Both the position numbers and the translations under genes were made by a program. Below are positions 46,972 to 56,143 of a stretch of DNA of 64,000 nucleotides, in pieces (within the stretch, counting starts at the first letter, position 1; the number at the start of each line of letters is the position of its first letter). Source of the DNA: Ancalomicrobiaceae bacterium S20 (GTDB lineage Bacteria; Pseudomonadota; Alphaproteobacteria; Rhizobiales; Ancalomicrobiaceae); assembly GCA_040269895.1 (NCBI GenBank), contig CP158568.1, positions 3,256,716 to 3,320,715 of the forward strand, in the 5' to 3' direction. The notes below the pieces were generated by a model. It searched no databases, was not told the origin of the DNA, and worked only from the letters and a program-made list of their open reading frames with translations.

Positions 46972-48012
46972 ATGACGATCGATCAGGTTACGCCTCTCCG
47001 CGACGGAGCACTCGCCGACTGGCGCGCCAGCGCAACCGCCTTCGAAGCCGCCGTCGCAACGGCCGTCGTCGGCCAGGCCGGTGTGGTCCGCGCGCTGACC
47101 ATCGCGTTGTTTTCCGGCGGCCACGTCCTGCTCGAGGGCGATGTCGGGGTCGGCAAGACCACGCTCCTGCGCGCAGTCGCCCGCGCGCTCGGCGGCGCCT
47201 ACGAGCGGGTCGAGGGCACGGTCGACCTGATGCCGGGCGACCTCGTCTATCACAGCTTCATCGATGCCGACGGCCGGCCGATGGTCGAGCCCGGTCCGCT
47301 CCTGACCAAGGGCGAAGACCTCGCGGTCTTCTTCTTCAACGAGATCAACCGCGCCCGGCCGCAGGTGCACGCGCTGATGCTGCGCGTCATGGCCGAGCGA
47401 AGCCTGACCGCGTTCCGGCGCGAGTGGCACTTCCCCGACCTCACCGTGTTCGCCGACCGCAACCGGCTCGAGCGCGAGGAGACGTTCGAGCTGCCGGCAG
47501 CCGCCCGCGACCGCTTCATGATGGAACTGACGGTCGAGGCGCCGAGCGACACCGAGACCCGGCGGCGGCTCCTGTTCGATCCGGCGTTCCATGATACCGA
47601 CCGGCTGATCGAGACCGTGCCGCAGGCCGTGTTCGACCACCGCGACGTGAAGCGCGTCGGCGCGGCGATCCAGCGTTCCGTCCGCGCTTCCGAGGCGATC
47701 GAGCGCTATGCGCTGGCGCTCTGGGACGCGGCGCGCGACCCCGGCTCGGCCGGCATCGCGATCGACGGCGTCGACATGGGCCGGCTGCTCGCCGGTGGCG
47801 CCAGCCCGCGCGGCATGAGCTTCCTGATCCGCGCCGCGCGTGTGCGCGCCTGGCTCGAAGGCCGCGACATCCTGTTGCCGGAAGACTTCCGCGCCGTATT
47901 CCGGCCGGTGATCGCGCACCGCCTGTTCCTGACGCCGGTCTACGAGACCCGGCGCGACCGCATCGTGCCGGAAATCTGCCGGCAGCTGTTCGAGAAGGTG
48001 CCGGCGCCATGA
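46972..48012 (+). CDS. mxaR: MxaR, MoxR-family AAA+ ATPase
   Basis: Cytoplasmic AAA+ chaperone of 346 residues required, with the Mxa von Willebrand-type proteins, to activate methanol dehydrogenase, probably by inserting calcium. Walker A GDVGVGKTTLL (about residues 57-67), MoxR motif GTVDLMPGDLVYHSF, Walker B FFFNEINRARPQ, and sensor FADRNRLEREETFELPAAARDRF are visible. It overlaps mxaS by ATGA. Confidence 0.93.
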   Translation: MTIDQVTPLRDGALADWRASATAFEAAVATAVVGQAGVVRALTIALFSGGHVLLEGDVGVGKTTLLRAVARALGGAYERVEGTVDLMPGDLVYHSFIDADGRPMVEPGPLLTKGEDLAVFFFNEINRARPQVHALMLRVMAERSLTAFRREWHFPDLTVFADRNRLEREETFELPAAARDRFMMELTVEAPSDTETRRRLLFDPAFHDTDRLIETVPQAVFDHRDVKRVGAAIQRSVRASEAIERYALALWDAARDPGSAGIAIDGVDMGRLLAGGASPRGMSFLIRAARVRAWLEGRDILLPEDFRAVFRPVIAHRLFLTPVYETRRDRIVPEICRQLFEKVPAP

Positions 48013-48907
48013 CCGCCTCGCGGCTCGCCGATCCCGAAGCCGCCCGGCGCCTCGCCTATGCGCTGGCCTGGCGGGTCCATGGCGCGGCGGCCGGCGTTCA
48101 TCGGGCGACGGCGGCCGGCATCGGCGGCGACTTCGAACGCTTCGTCCCCTTCGACCAGTATCCCGATGGCCGCCGCATCGACCTGCGTGCGACGCTGCGC
48201 GATCCTTGGCGGCGCATCCAGGTGCGCCGGTTCCGGGCGCGGGCACCGGTCGCGGTCCGGGTGCTCGTCGACCTGACCGGCTCGATGGCTTTCGAGGGCG
48301 CCGGCCGCAAGCAGGAGACCGCCGCAGTGCTCGTCGAGGCGATCGCGATCGCGGCGCGGACCGCCGGGGATCCGATCGGCGTGACGGCGGCGGGCGGCGA
48401 GCCCGGCGGCGGCGGCGGCGCCTCGGATGCACCCGGCATCGCGGTCGACATGCCACCCCGGCGCGGCGGCTTCGCGCCGGAGACGATGGCGGAGGCGGTC
48501 GCGGAGGCCGTTCCGCGCGGGGCGGGGTCGATCGGCTCGTGGCGGCGGTCGAGACCTGGGCCGGGCGGCGCGCGCTCGTGTTTCTCGTGTCCGATTTCCG
48601 TTTCCCGGCCGCCGATCTCACGCGTCTCGTCGACGTGGTCGGCCGCCACGACGTCCATCCCGTCGTGCTCGATGATCCGGCCGAGCGGGACTGGCCGCGC
48701 TTCGGCATCGGCGAACTCGACGATCTGGAGACCGGCCGGCGCCGGCTGGTGCTGTTCCGGCCGCGGCTGGTCGAGCGGCTGCGCGCGGCGGAGGCCGAGC
48801 GGCGCGCCCGGCTCGATCACGTCTTCGCCACCGCCGGGCTCCGGCCGTTCCGCATCGAGGGGCCGCTCGATCTCGACGCGTTCGCCGATCACCTGCTCGG
48901 AGGCTGA
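48009..48907 (+). pseudogene. mxaS: MxaS, DUF58 protein, interrupted by a one-base frameshift
   Basis: DUF58-domain partner of MxaR in methanol dehydrogenase activation. The first part (to about 48510) reads DPWRRIQVRRFRARAPVAVRVLVDLTGSMAFEG, the metal-site-like core. From about 48525 the homologous sequence continues one frame back as VDRLVAAVETWAGRRALVFLVSDFRFPAADL and ends at the normal place, three bases before mxaA. The break falls in GCGGGGCGGGG; adding one G to either run restores a 299-residue protein. This may be a base-calling error rather than a real lesion. Read literally, the frame runs through to the end of mxaC, which is an artefact. Confidence 0.85.
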
Positions 48908-48909
48908 TC

Positions 48910-49842
48910 ATGCGCGCGACGTTCCTCGCCTCCGTCCTGATGCTCGGCCTGACGCTCGGCCTGACCGCCCCGGCACTGGCGCAAACCGAGACGCCGGCAA
49001 TCGATGTCAGCATCGCCGCCGAGCGGACGGTCGGCTATTTCCTCGGCGATCCGATCCGGCACCATGTCGAGATCGTCGCGCCGGCCGGCACGCGTTTCGT
49101 CGCCGCTTCGCTGCCGAGGCCGCGCAAGATTTCCTACTGGCTCGATCTGATCTCCGTCACACCGACCGAGACCACGCGCGGCGGCCGCGCGGTGCTCGGC
49201 CTCGATCTCGTCTATCAGAGCTTCTACGCCCCGATCGAGGCACGCCAGCAGCTCATTCCGGGGTTCCGCGTCGGTCTCACGGGAGCGGGCGGCACCGAGG
49301 AAGCCGTCAAGGTGCCGGCCTGGCGTTTCACCATGTCGCCCTTGCGCGAGCTGACTGCCGTCGGCGCCGCGACCGAGGGGTCGCCGATCGAGCTCGCGCC
49401 GCCGCTGCCGCCCGCCCTGCCCTCGACCGCATCGGCACGGACACGGCTCACGGCCTCGGCCGTCGCCCTGGTGGCGATCGGCCTCGGGCTCGCCTGGCAT
49501 TACGGCCGATTCCCGTTCCACGCCCGCGCCGCACGACCGTTCGGCCGTGCCCGGCGCGTCGTGGCGCGGGCGCTCGGGCAGGATCGGCCGGCGGAGGCCT
49601 TCACCGCCGTGCATCGCGCGCTCGACGCGACCTTCCGCGCGCGGCTGCTGTCGGAAGACCTCGATCGCCTCGTCGCCGCCGAACCCGCCTTCGCCGGCGC
49701 GCGCGAGCGGCTGGCGACTTTCTTCGCCGCCTCGCACAGTCTCTTCTACGGCGACGACATCGAAGGCGCCCGAGCCCTGATGCCGGATCGGGATCTCCTC
49801 GCGCTCGTCGGCGCCCTCGCGGCTGCGGAGCGGGTGCGATGA
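48910..49842 (+). CDS. mxaA: MxaA, methanol dehydrogenase maturation protein
   Basis: Membrane-anchored periplasmic protein of 310 residues. A signal peptide (about 1-24, TLGLTAPALAQ) precedes a beta-rich domain (IAAERTVGYFLGDPIRHHVEI), one membrane helix (about 176-195, ASAVALVAIGLGLAWHYG) and a cytoplasmic helical tail. Known mxaA mutants make dehydrogenase without its calcium. It lies between mxaS and mxaC, overlapping the latter by four bases. Confidence 0.9.
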   Translation: MRATFLASVLMLGLTLGLTAPALAQTETPAIDVSIAAERTVGYFLGDPIRHHVEIVAPAGTRFVAASLPRPRKISYWLDLISVTPTETTRGGRAVLGLDLVYQSFYAPIEARQQLIPGFRVGLTGAGGTEEAVKVPAWRFTMSPLRELTAVGAATEGSPIELAPPLPPALPSTASARTRLTASAVALVAIGLGLAWHYGRFPFHARAARPFGRARRVVARALGQDRPAEAFTAVHRALDATFRARLLSEDLDRLVAAEPAFAGARERLATFFAASHSLFYGDDIEGARALMPDRDLLALVGALAAAERVR

Positions 49843-50864
49843 CCGATCTCCTCGGCGGCCTCGCCGTCCGCTCGCCCGGCCTGCTGATCCTGCTGCTGCT
49901 CGCGCCGCTGCCGCTCGTGCTGCAACCGCGCAAGCCGTCGGGCTTCCCGGCGCTCGACGGCCTGCCGGACGATCCGGTCTCGACCGCGCTCGACTGGGCG
50001 ATCCGCGTCGCCGGCGTCGTCGCGCTCTCCGCGCTCGTGCTCGCCGCCGCCGGGCTGCAGGTCGGCGCGCGCACGATCGAGCGGACCGGGCGCGGCAGTC
50101 ACATCTCGCTGCTGATCGACCGCTCCGGCAGCATGAACGACACGTTCGCCGGCCGTACCCCCGAGGGCGGCGAGGAATCGAAATCGCAAGCCGCGAAACG
50201 CCTGCTCGACGCCTTCGTCGCCCGCCGGCCGCGCGACCAGATCGGCATCGTCGGCTTCTCGACCGCGCCGATGCTGGTCGTGCCGATGACCGACCGGCTC
50301 GACGCCGTGCGCGCCGGCATCGCGGCGATCGACCGGCCGGGCCTCGCCTTCACCGATGTCGGCCGCGGCCTCGCCATGGCGCTCGACCAGCTCGAGGGCG
50401 ACACCGGCCTCGCCTCGCGCTCGATCGTGCTGGTCTCGGACGGCGCGGCGGTGATCGATCGCAAGGTACAGGAGGCCCTGCGCAACGCCTTCGCCAAGCG
50501 GCCGGTCAATCTCTACTGGCTCTACCTGCGCAGCGCCGGCAGCCCGGGCATCTTCGCGCCCCCGCCACCGGACAAGCCGGACAATCCGCAGGTGCTGCCC
50601 GAGCGCCACCTCAACATCTTCCTCGGCTCGCTCGGCCAGCGCTACCGCGCCTTCGAGGCCGAGAACGCCGAGGCGGTCGCCGATGCCATCGCCGAGATCG
50701 ACAAGCTGGAGGCCTCGGAGATCCGCTATCGCGAGACGCTGCCGAACGTCGATCTCGCCGGCGTCGCCTATGCGGTCGCGGTCGGCGCACTCGCGCTCAT
50801 CATCGCCGCCAAGCTCCTCGAGGTCCGCATCGGCAATACCGACAGTCATGGGAGGGCGGCATGA
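49839..50864 (+). CDS. mxaC: MxaC, von Willebrand factor A domain membrane protein
   Basis: BatA-like protein of 341 residues. Helices near 12-28 and 48-68 flank a short loop; a VWA domain (about 80-290) has the metal-ion adhesion motif IDRSGSM (DxSxS) and SDGAAVID; a C-terminal helix closes it (VDLAGVAYAVAVGALALII). Needed for calcium insertion in characterised methylotrophs. ATGA overlaps join it to mxaA and mxaK. Confidence 0.92.
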   Translation: MTDLLGGLAVRSPGLLILLLLAPLPLVLQPRKPSGFPALDGLPDDPVSTALDWAIRVAGVVALSALVLAAAGLQVGARTIERTGRGSHISLLIDRSGSMNDTFAGRTPEGGEESKSQAAKRLLDAFVARRPRDQIGIVGFSTAPMLVVPMTDRLDAVRAGIAAIDRPGLAFTDVGRGLAMALDQLEGDTGLASRSIVLVSDGAAVIDRKVQEALRNAFAKRPVNLYWLYLRSAGSPGIFAPPPPDKPDNPQVLPERHLNIFLGSLGQRYRAFEAENAEAVADAIAEIDKLEASEIRYRETLPNVDLAGVAYAVAVGALALIIAAKLLEVRIGNTDSHGRAA

Positions 50865-51478
50865 CGGTATCGTTGCCGGCGGGTGGAGAGATGCCGCGTG
50901 ATCGGCGGACGCTCCGGCGCGCTGTGCGGCTCGGCGCCGTGGTTCTCGCCTGGGTCGCGCTCGCCGGCTGTCTCGGCGCGGGCGCATGGTCGGCATTCGA
51001 CTGGTGGCGGACCGCGCGCGAGCGGGCGACGGTCGCCGCGCTGGCCGCCGGTCGCGACATCGCCGTCGGACCCGATCGGCCCGCCCCGGTCGTCTATGCG
51101 CGCCTGCTGTTCCTGCTCGACCGCAATCGCCTCGACGAAGCCGAGCCGCTGATCGAGACGCTGGCGCACACCGCCGACCGGCGCCTCGCCGCCGAGGCGC
51201 TGCTTGCGGCCGGCAACGCGCGGATGACGCGGGCGATCGACCTGATCGAGGCCGGCAAGATCGACGAGGCGACGCCGCTCGTCGGCCTCGCCAAGCAGCG
51301 CTACATGCAGGGCCTGCGCCGGGTGCCCGAGCACTGGAGCCTCAAGGTCGATCTCGACATCGCGATGCGGCTGGTGCGCGACTTCCCGCCCGCCGACGTC
51401 AAGGGCGACGACGAACCGCCGCCGAGCGAATCGAAGCTCTGGACCGACCTGCCCGGCCTACCGAAGGGGCTGCCGTGA
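50861..51478 (+). CDS. mxaK: MxaK
   Basis: Membrane-anchored protein of 205 residues. One helix (about 24-46, GAVVLAWVALAGCLGAGAWSAF) is followed by a helical, probably periplasmic region with ARLLFLLDRNRLDEAEPLIE and LLAAGNARMTRAIDLIEAGKID, resembling TPR-like packing. Assigned by order (C-K-L) and length. Its stop and the mxaL start share a base (TGATG). Confidence 0.88.
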   Translation: MTVSLPAGGEMPRDRRTLRRAVRLGAVVLAWVALAGCLGAGAWSAFDWWRTARERATVAALAAGRDIAVGPDRPAPVVYARLLFLLDRNRLDEAEPLIETLAHTADRRLAAEALLAAGNARMTRAIDLIEAGKIDEATPLVGLAKQRYMQGLRRVPEHWSLKVDLDIAMRLVRDFPPADVKGDDEPPPSESKLWTDLPGLPKGLP

Positions 51479-52500
51479 TGGCGCCGCGGCCGCACGTTCC
51501 TCGCCGCATCGACCCGCGTACCGTCGGTCTCGCGGTCGCCCTCGCGCTCGCCGTGGCGGCGCTCCTGCATCCGACCTGGACCTCGCGGGTGGCGCGGCAC
51601 GATCTGACCGTGGTGGTCGACATCACCACCAGCATGATGGTGCGCGACGCCAGCATCGAGGGCCGGCCGGCGAGCCGGCTCGATGCGGCGAAGCGGGGGC
51701 TGACCGACCTGATCGCGCGGATCGCCTGCGGATCGCGCGTCGCCCTCGCCGTGTTCAGCGAGCGGCGCGCCTTCCTGCTGTTCGAACCGGTCGAGGTCTG
51801 CTCCGGCTATCCGGCGATCGCGGGCACGCTCGACCGGCTCGACTGGCGCATGGCCTGGGAGGGCGACAGCCGCATCTCGAAGGGTGTCGCCGACGCGCTC
51901 GAGGTCGCCGGCTCGCTCGACACCGACCTCGTCTTCGTCACCGACGGACACGAAGCGCCGCCGCTACGGCCCGATCAGCCGCTCTGGTTTCCGGGCGGCG
52001 ACGGCGACGCCAAGCGCCATGGCCTGCTCGTCGGCGTCGGCGGCGATGCGCTGTCGCCGATCCCGAAGTTCGATGACGACGGCCACGAGGTCGGCTTTCT
52101 CGCCGAGAGCGACGTGCCGCAGGACAATCGTCAGGGGCCGCCGCCGAGCAATGCCGAGAGCCGCACCGGCTACAACGCGCGCAACGCGCCGTTCGGCGCC
52201 GAGGTCGCCCGCGGCAACGAGCATCTGTCCTCGCTCAAGCAGGACTACCTCGAAGATCTCGGGCGCGTGACCGGCCTCGGCTATGCGCGCCTCGGCCGCG
52301 ACGACCTCGCCGGCGCCGTCGCGCGCTTCGCGCGCGCCCTCCCGGCCAACGCGGCCGCCGACCTCCGGCCGCTGTTCGGCCTCGCGGCCTTCGCCGCGCT
52401 CGTTCTCGTCTATCTCGTCGCGCCCCTCGCCGCCGTCACGGTTCGCCGGCGGCGGCGCGGCGCGCCCCGTTCCATCGCCTCCCGAGGAGCCCCCGCATGA
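51478..52500 (+). CDS. mxaL: MxaL, von Willebrand factor A domain protein
   Basis: Second VWA protein of the calcium-insertion set, 340 residues. A membrane helix (about 15-35) precedes a VWA domain with VVDITTSMMVRD (metal-site DxTxS) and VFVTDGHEAPPL; a C-terminal helix (GLAAFAALVLVYLVAPLAAV, about 302-322) ends in an arginine-rich tail. The start at 51478 is chosen over a GTG three bases earlier. ATGA overlap with mxaD. Confidence 0.9.
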   Translation: MAPRPHVPRRIDPRTVGLAVALALAVAALLHPTWTSRVARHDLTVVVDITTSMMVRDASIEGRPASRLDAAKRGLTDLIARIACGSRVALAVFSERRAFLLFEPVEVCSGYPAIAGTLDRLDWRMAWEGDSRISKGVADALEVAGSLDTDLVFVTDGHEAPPLRPDQPLWFPGGDGDAKRHGLLVGVGGDALSPIPKFDDDGHEVGFLAESDVPQDNRQGPPPSNAESRTGYNARNAPFGAEVARGNEHLSSLKQDYLEDLGRVTGLGYARLGRDDLAGAVARFARALPANAAADLRPLFGLAAFAALVLVYLVAPLAAVTVRRRRRGAPRSIASRGAPA

Positions 52501-53039
52501 TCGCCCGCCGCCATTTCCTCTCGCTGATGACCGCCTCCGCCGCCGTCGCGCTCGTCCGCCCGGCCCGCGCGCACGGACCGACGCCGCAGAAGGTCTCGCA
52601 GACGATCACCATCGCCGCGTCGCCCGATGCGGTGTGGAAGTTCGCCGGCGACTTCGGGCTGATGTCGGTCTGGCACCCGATGGTGCAGTCGAGCCGGGTC
52701 TCGAACGGCAACACGCCGGGCTCCGAACGGGAGCTCGAACTCGAGAAGGGCGTGCTGATCGAGAGCCTCGACGAATACGACGCCAAGCAGATGCTGATCG
52801 CCTGGCGTCTGTCGAAGGAGAACGTCGAGGTGATGCCGGTGTCATTCTACTCGAGCTCGATGACCGTGAAGCCGTCCGGCTCCGGCTCCGAGGTCGAGTG
52901 GGACGCGCGGCTCTATCGCGGCGACACCGGCAATTTCCCGCCCGACGAACTCAACGACGAGGCGGCCGTCGCGGCGATGACGGCCTTCTACAAGGCCGGG
53001 CTCGAAGGGCTCAAGGCCAAGGTGGAGAAGAAGGGATGA
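52497..53039 (+). CDS. mxaD: MxaD, periplasmic SRPBCC-fold protein
   Basis: Periplasmic protein of 180 residues that stimulates electron transfer between methanol dehydrogenase and cytochrome cL in characterised strains. An N-terminal RRHFLSLMTASAAVALV sequence resembles a Tat-type signal. The SRPBCC fold follows (QTITIAASPDAVWKFAGDFGLMSVWHP) and ends in a long helix (AAVAAMTAFYKAGLEGLKAK). Confidence 0.92.
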   Translation: MIARRHFLSLMTASAAVALVRPARAHGPTPQKVSQTITIAASPDAVWKFAGDFGLMSVWHPMVQSSRVSNGNTPGSERELELEKGVLIESLDEYDAKQMLIAWRLSKENVEVMPVSFYSSSMTVKPSGSGSEVEWDARLYRGDTGNFPPDELNDEAAVAAMTAFYKAGLEGLKAKVEKKG

Positions 53040-54061
53040 CCAGGCTCCTCCACCGCCGCCAAATGCTCGCCGGCCTAGGTGCCGGCTTCGGTGCCGGCCT
53101 CGCGGGCGCGCTCCTGCCGCGCGGCACGGCCCATGCCGCCGCGCGCCCCGGCGCGGGGCTCGTCGCCGTGACGCTGCAGGACCGTGGCGTGATCGCCCTC
53201 GTCGATCCGGTCGCGGCGACGGTGGTCGGCGAGATTGCGGTCGATCGCAAGCCGGTCGGCGCCGTGCCGTCGCCGGATGGCGCAAGGCTCTATGTCAGCC
53301 ATCCGGAACTCGGATCGATCACGGTGATCGACATGGCCGTGCGCGCGATCTCCGGGCGGATCGTGACCGGCGGCACGCCGTTCGGTCTCGAGATCGCGCC
53401 GGACGGCCGCACGTTGTTCGCGACCGACTGGACGCGCAACGCCGTGCTGCGTTTCGACATCGCCGCGCATCTCGGCGCCGCGGCGGACGCGAGCGTCGGC
53501 ACCGGGCGCGGCCTCGCCCTGGTCGGCAAGGCGCCGGCCTGGCTGAAGCTCGACCCGGCGACCGGCCTCTTGTTCGTCGCCGCGCGCGAGGCCGATCGCG
53601 TCGACGTCGTCGATGCCCACGGCTTCTCGAAGATCGCCGAGATCCCGACCGGGCGGGCACCCTTCGCGGTCACGCTCGACCGCGCCGCGCGCCGCGTGCT
53701 GGTCGGCAACGTGCAGAGCGCGGACGTGACCACGATCGACGCCGACCGGCTGGTCGCGACCGGATCCTTTGCCGTCGGCGCCATGCCCTATTCGCTCGCG
53801 GTCGCGCCTGCGGACGGCCTCGTGCTCGTCGTCAGCCAGACGCCGGGCGTGCTGCAGTTCTTCGAGCGCGGCAAGCCCGGCCTCGCCGCCCGCCGGACCG
53901 CGCGGCTCGGCCGCTATCCCGAGGGGATGGCGATCGTCGCCGACCGGGCGATCGTCGCGAACTGGTTCGACGACACGGTTTCCATCATCGCGCTCGGCGA
54001 CGGCCGCGAGATCGCCCGGCTCAAGGTCTCCGGCGGACCGCGAATTGTCACAGCAATGTAA
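53036..54061 (+). CDS. YVTN-type beta-propeller protein in the mxaE position
   Basis: Exported protein of 341 residues. A twin-arginine-like signal (LHRRQMLAGLGAGFGAGLAGALLP, shown here in part) is followed by repeated propeller blades with DGARLYVSHPELGSITVID, DGRTLFATDWTRNAVLRFD and TGLLFVAAREADRVDVVD. Propellers of this kind accompany PQQ alcohol oxidation systems. It overlaps mxaD by four bases and occupies the place of mxaE in the order D-E-H-B known from Methylobacterium; I infer the equivalence from position only. Confidence 0.75.
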   Translation: MTRLLHRRQMLAGLGAGFGAGLAGALLPRGTAHAAARPGAGLVAVTLQDRGVIALVDPVAATVVGEIAVDRKPVGAVPSPDGARLYVSHPELGSITVIDMAVRAISGRIVTGGTPFGLEIAPDGRTLFATDWTRNAVLRFDIAAHLGAAADASVGTGRGLALVGKAPAWLKLDPATGLLFVAAREADRVDVVDAHGFSKIAEIPTGRAPFAVTLDRAARRVLVGNVQSADVTTIDADRLVATGSFAVGAMPYSLAVAPADGLVLVVSQTPGVLQFFERGKPGLAARRTARLGRYPEGMAIVADRAIVANWFDDTVSIIALGDGREIARLKVSGGPRIVTAM

Positions 54062-54104
54062 TTACAGAAAGATCGATTGAATTAGACGAGCCATGGAAGT
54101 ACAT

Positions 54105-54132
54105 TTGAATGACTTCACCATAACAAGATAAT
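54105..54132 (+). promoter_or_regulatory. Candidate sigma-70 promoter in an AT-rich spacer
   Basis: TTGAAT (54105-54110), 16-base spacer, GATAAT (54127-54132), within the AT-rich 74-base gap that breaks the otherwise overlapping mxa genes. It sits only four bases before the annotated ATG, so it would need a leaderless message or the GTG start at 54151. Confidence 0.3.
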
Positions 54133-54135
54133 AAG

Positions 54136-54678
54136 ATGGAACGGGCGATCGTGATTGCTGAGAGTTTCATAAAGAGGGGATTCTCTCTTCTTGTACTCGT
54201 CGCGGCGGTCGCACTCTGCTCCGGTTGCTCGGATGAGACAGCCGAACCGCAACAGACTGCCGAACAGCGTTCGGTCGTCCGCGAGACCGCCAATCGGGAA
54301 CGGATCTGGCTCGACCTGCACGACGGCACCGATCCGAGCGTCTGGCTGGCGAGCCGCGAAGCCGGCCGCGACCTCGACGAACACGATCCGGCCGTGGTCC
54401 GCGCCGACGCGATCCTCGACGGCGCCTCGCCGCATTTCATGGAAACCCAGCGCATGATCGCCAATCGGGCCGTCCAACTCTCCGCGATGCTCGCCGCGAT
54501 CCATGTGCGCGAGACGCCGACCGAGCTGGTGCAACGGATCGACAGCATCCAGACCAAGGTGGGCGGCAAGGGCTACTTCGGCGACCTCTGCCAGCATTAT
54601 TTCAATATCCGCTCCCAGGGCATCGGCGCGGAGGCCGCGGTAGCGACGCTCACGGGCAAGGCGGGAGGCGTCCAATGA
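54136..54678 (+). CDS. Predicted lipoprotein in the mxaH position
   Basis: A 180-residue protein. N-terminal hydrophobic stretch (about 15-28) ends in ALCSGCSDE, a plausible lipobox with the Cys at about 31. The rest is polar and helical (WLASREAGRDLDEHDPAVV, SPHFMETQRMIANRAVQLSAML), with one more Cys near the end (DLCQHYF). By position after D and E it corresponds to mxaH; I cannot confirm this by similarity. ATGA overlap with the kinase gene suggests co-expression. Confidence 0.65.
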   Translation: MERAIVIAESFIKRGFSLLVLVAAVALCSGCSDETAEPQQTAEQRSVVRETANRERIWLDLHDGTDPSVWLASREAGRDLDEHDPAVVRADAILDGASPHFMETQRMIANRAVQLSAMLAAIHVRETPTELVQRIDSIQTKVGGKGYFGDLCQHYFNIRSQGIGAEAAVATLTGKAGGVQ

Positions 54679-56143
54679 CGGCGGGGATCGGACGGCGATC
54701 GCAGGCGGCCGCCCCGGACGGCGCCGCGCGGAGCCTGTCGCTGCGGCGGCGCATGATCGGCGCGCTCGCGCTCGTGCTCGCCGGCGTGCAATGCGCGACG
54801 GCGCTGATCGTGATCGTCAATGCCCGCGTCGCGACGCGGCAGGAGATTTCGCGCGGCATGGCGGCGGCCGAGCATCTGGTGCGCGAGGCCGCCGCGCGCG
54901 TGGTCGCCAACCAGGGTGATCTCGCCGGCTTCCTCGATACGCTCGCCCGCGGCTCGATGCCGATGCGCCATGTGGTGATCACCGCGGCCGATCTGCGCCA
55001 GGCGGTCCCGGGGCATCACCCGAGCCGCTGGTGACGCCCGCGCTCGCCGCGCCGGCGCGAGCGCAGGATACCGAAGCCGCACCCGACTGGTTCTACGATT
55101 TGATCGCGCCTGAACGGGAGGAGCGCCAGATCGCGCTCAATGCCGCCGCCCAGAAGATCGCCGTGATCACGGTGGCGAGCCGGGCGCAGGACGAGGTCGA
55201 CGAGGTCTGGTCGGACTTCGTGTCGCTGATGTCACTCGGCTGGGGCGGCTCGGCCGCCGCGATCCTGGTGCTCTGGCTCGTGCTCGGCCGGGTGTTGCGG
55301 CCGCTGACCCACCTGACGGGCGCGCTGCGCAGGCTCGAGGAGGCCGACTATGCCGCGCGGCTGACGCCGGTCGGGACGACCGAGATCGATGCCGTGATCC
55401 AGCGCTTCAACAGTCTCGCCGGCGCGCTCGCCGCCGCGCGCGGGGAGAACGAGCGGCTCGCCCGGCGGCTGGTGTCGATCCAGGACGACGAGCGTCGGCA
55501 TCTGGCCATGGAACTGCACGACGAGGTCGGGCCGTGCCTGTTCGGCATCAAGGCCAATGCCGATTCGCTCGCCAACCTCGCCGACGAGGTGCCGGCACCG
55601 CATGGCGACCGGATCCGACAGCGGGCCGACCAGATCGTCACCGTGATCGACGACCTCCAGGCGGTGAACCGCTCGATCCTGAAGCGGCTGCGGCCGATCG
55701 CGCTCGGCCATGTCGCGCTCGAGGATCTGCTCAACGATCTCGTCGGCACAACCCGCCGCATAGCGCCGGAGGTCGAGATCCGGCTGGCCGTGGAGGCCAC
55801 GCGGCGGCGCTTCGGCGACGACGTCGACCTCACGGTCTACCGCTGCGTCCAGGAGGGGCTCGCCAACGCGCTGCGCCACGGGGCGCCGAGCCGGATCGAG
55901 ATCCGGATCGCGCCGACGCGCGAGGGCATCGTGCTCGACATCGCCGACGACGGCAGCGGCCGCGATCCGGCCGCCTCCTACGGTCTCGGACTGACCGGCA
56001 TGGACGAGCGCGTACGCGCGCTCGGGGGCACGCTCGCGGTCGCGACCGGGCCGGCGGGCGGCACGCGCCTCACGGTCCGCATTCCGGTCTCCCCGCCCTC
56101 CGAAGCCGAGACGGCGGTGCTGCGGCGGAGTGCGGCGGAATGA
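54675..56143 (+). pseudogene. NarX-type sensor histidine kinase of the mxa locus, interrupted by a one-base frameshift
   Basis: Membrane sensor kinase. The first part has a helix (RRMIGALALVLAGVQCATALIVIV, in part) and an extracytoplasmic segment to VVITAADLRQAVPG. The remainder continues one frame back from about 55010 as ASPEPLVTPA, then a second helix (about 55240-55300), HAMP-like LRPLTHLTGALRRLEEADYAARL, a HisKA_3 box with LAMELHDEVGP (phosphoacceptor His) and an ATPase domain (EGLANALRHGAP, DDGSGRD, YGLGLTGMDERV). The break is at GTCCCGGGGCAT; a fifth G restores a 489-residue kinase. Overlap with the regulator gene marks them as a pair, comparable to MoxY/MoxX of Paracoccus. Confidence 0.82.

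Noticed and set aside
48505-48530. Programmed -1 ribosomal frameshift or phase variation in mxaS
   Set aside because: No slippery heptamer with a downstream pseudoknot is evident, a G4 run is too short for phase variation, and two unrelated genes show the same defect.
48009-50864. A 951-codon frame that seems to fuse mxaS with mxaC
   Set aside because: The middle part is shadow sequence across mxaA in the wrong frame; it arises only because the mxaS frameshift removes its stop.
54105-54132. Confident internal promoter before the lipoprotein-like gene
   Set aside because: The -35/-10 match is good, but the start codon lies only four bases downstream, so it is listed only as a low-confidence candidate.
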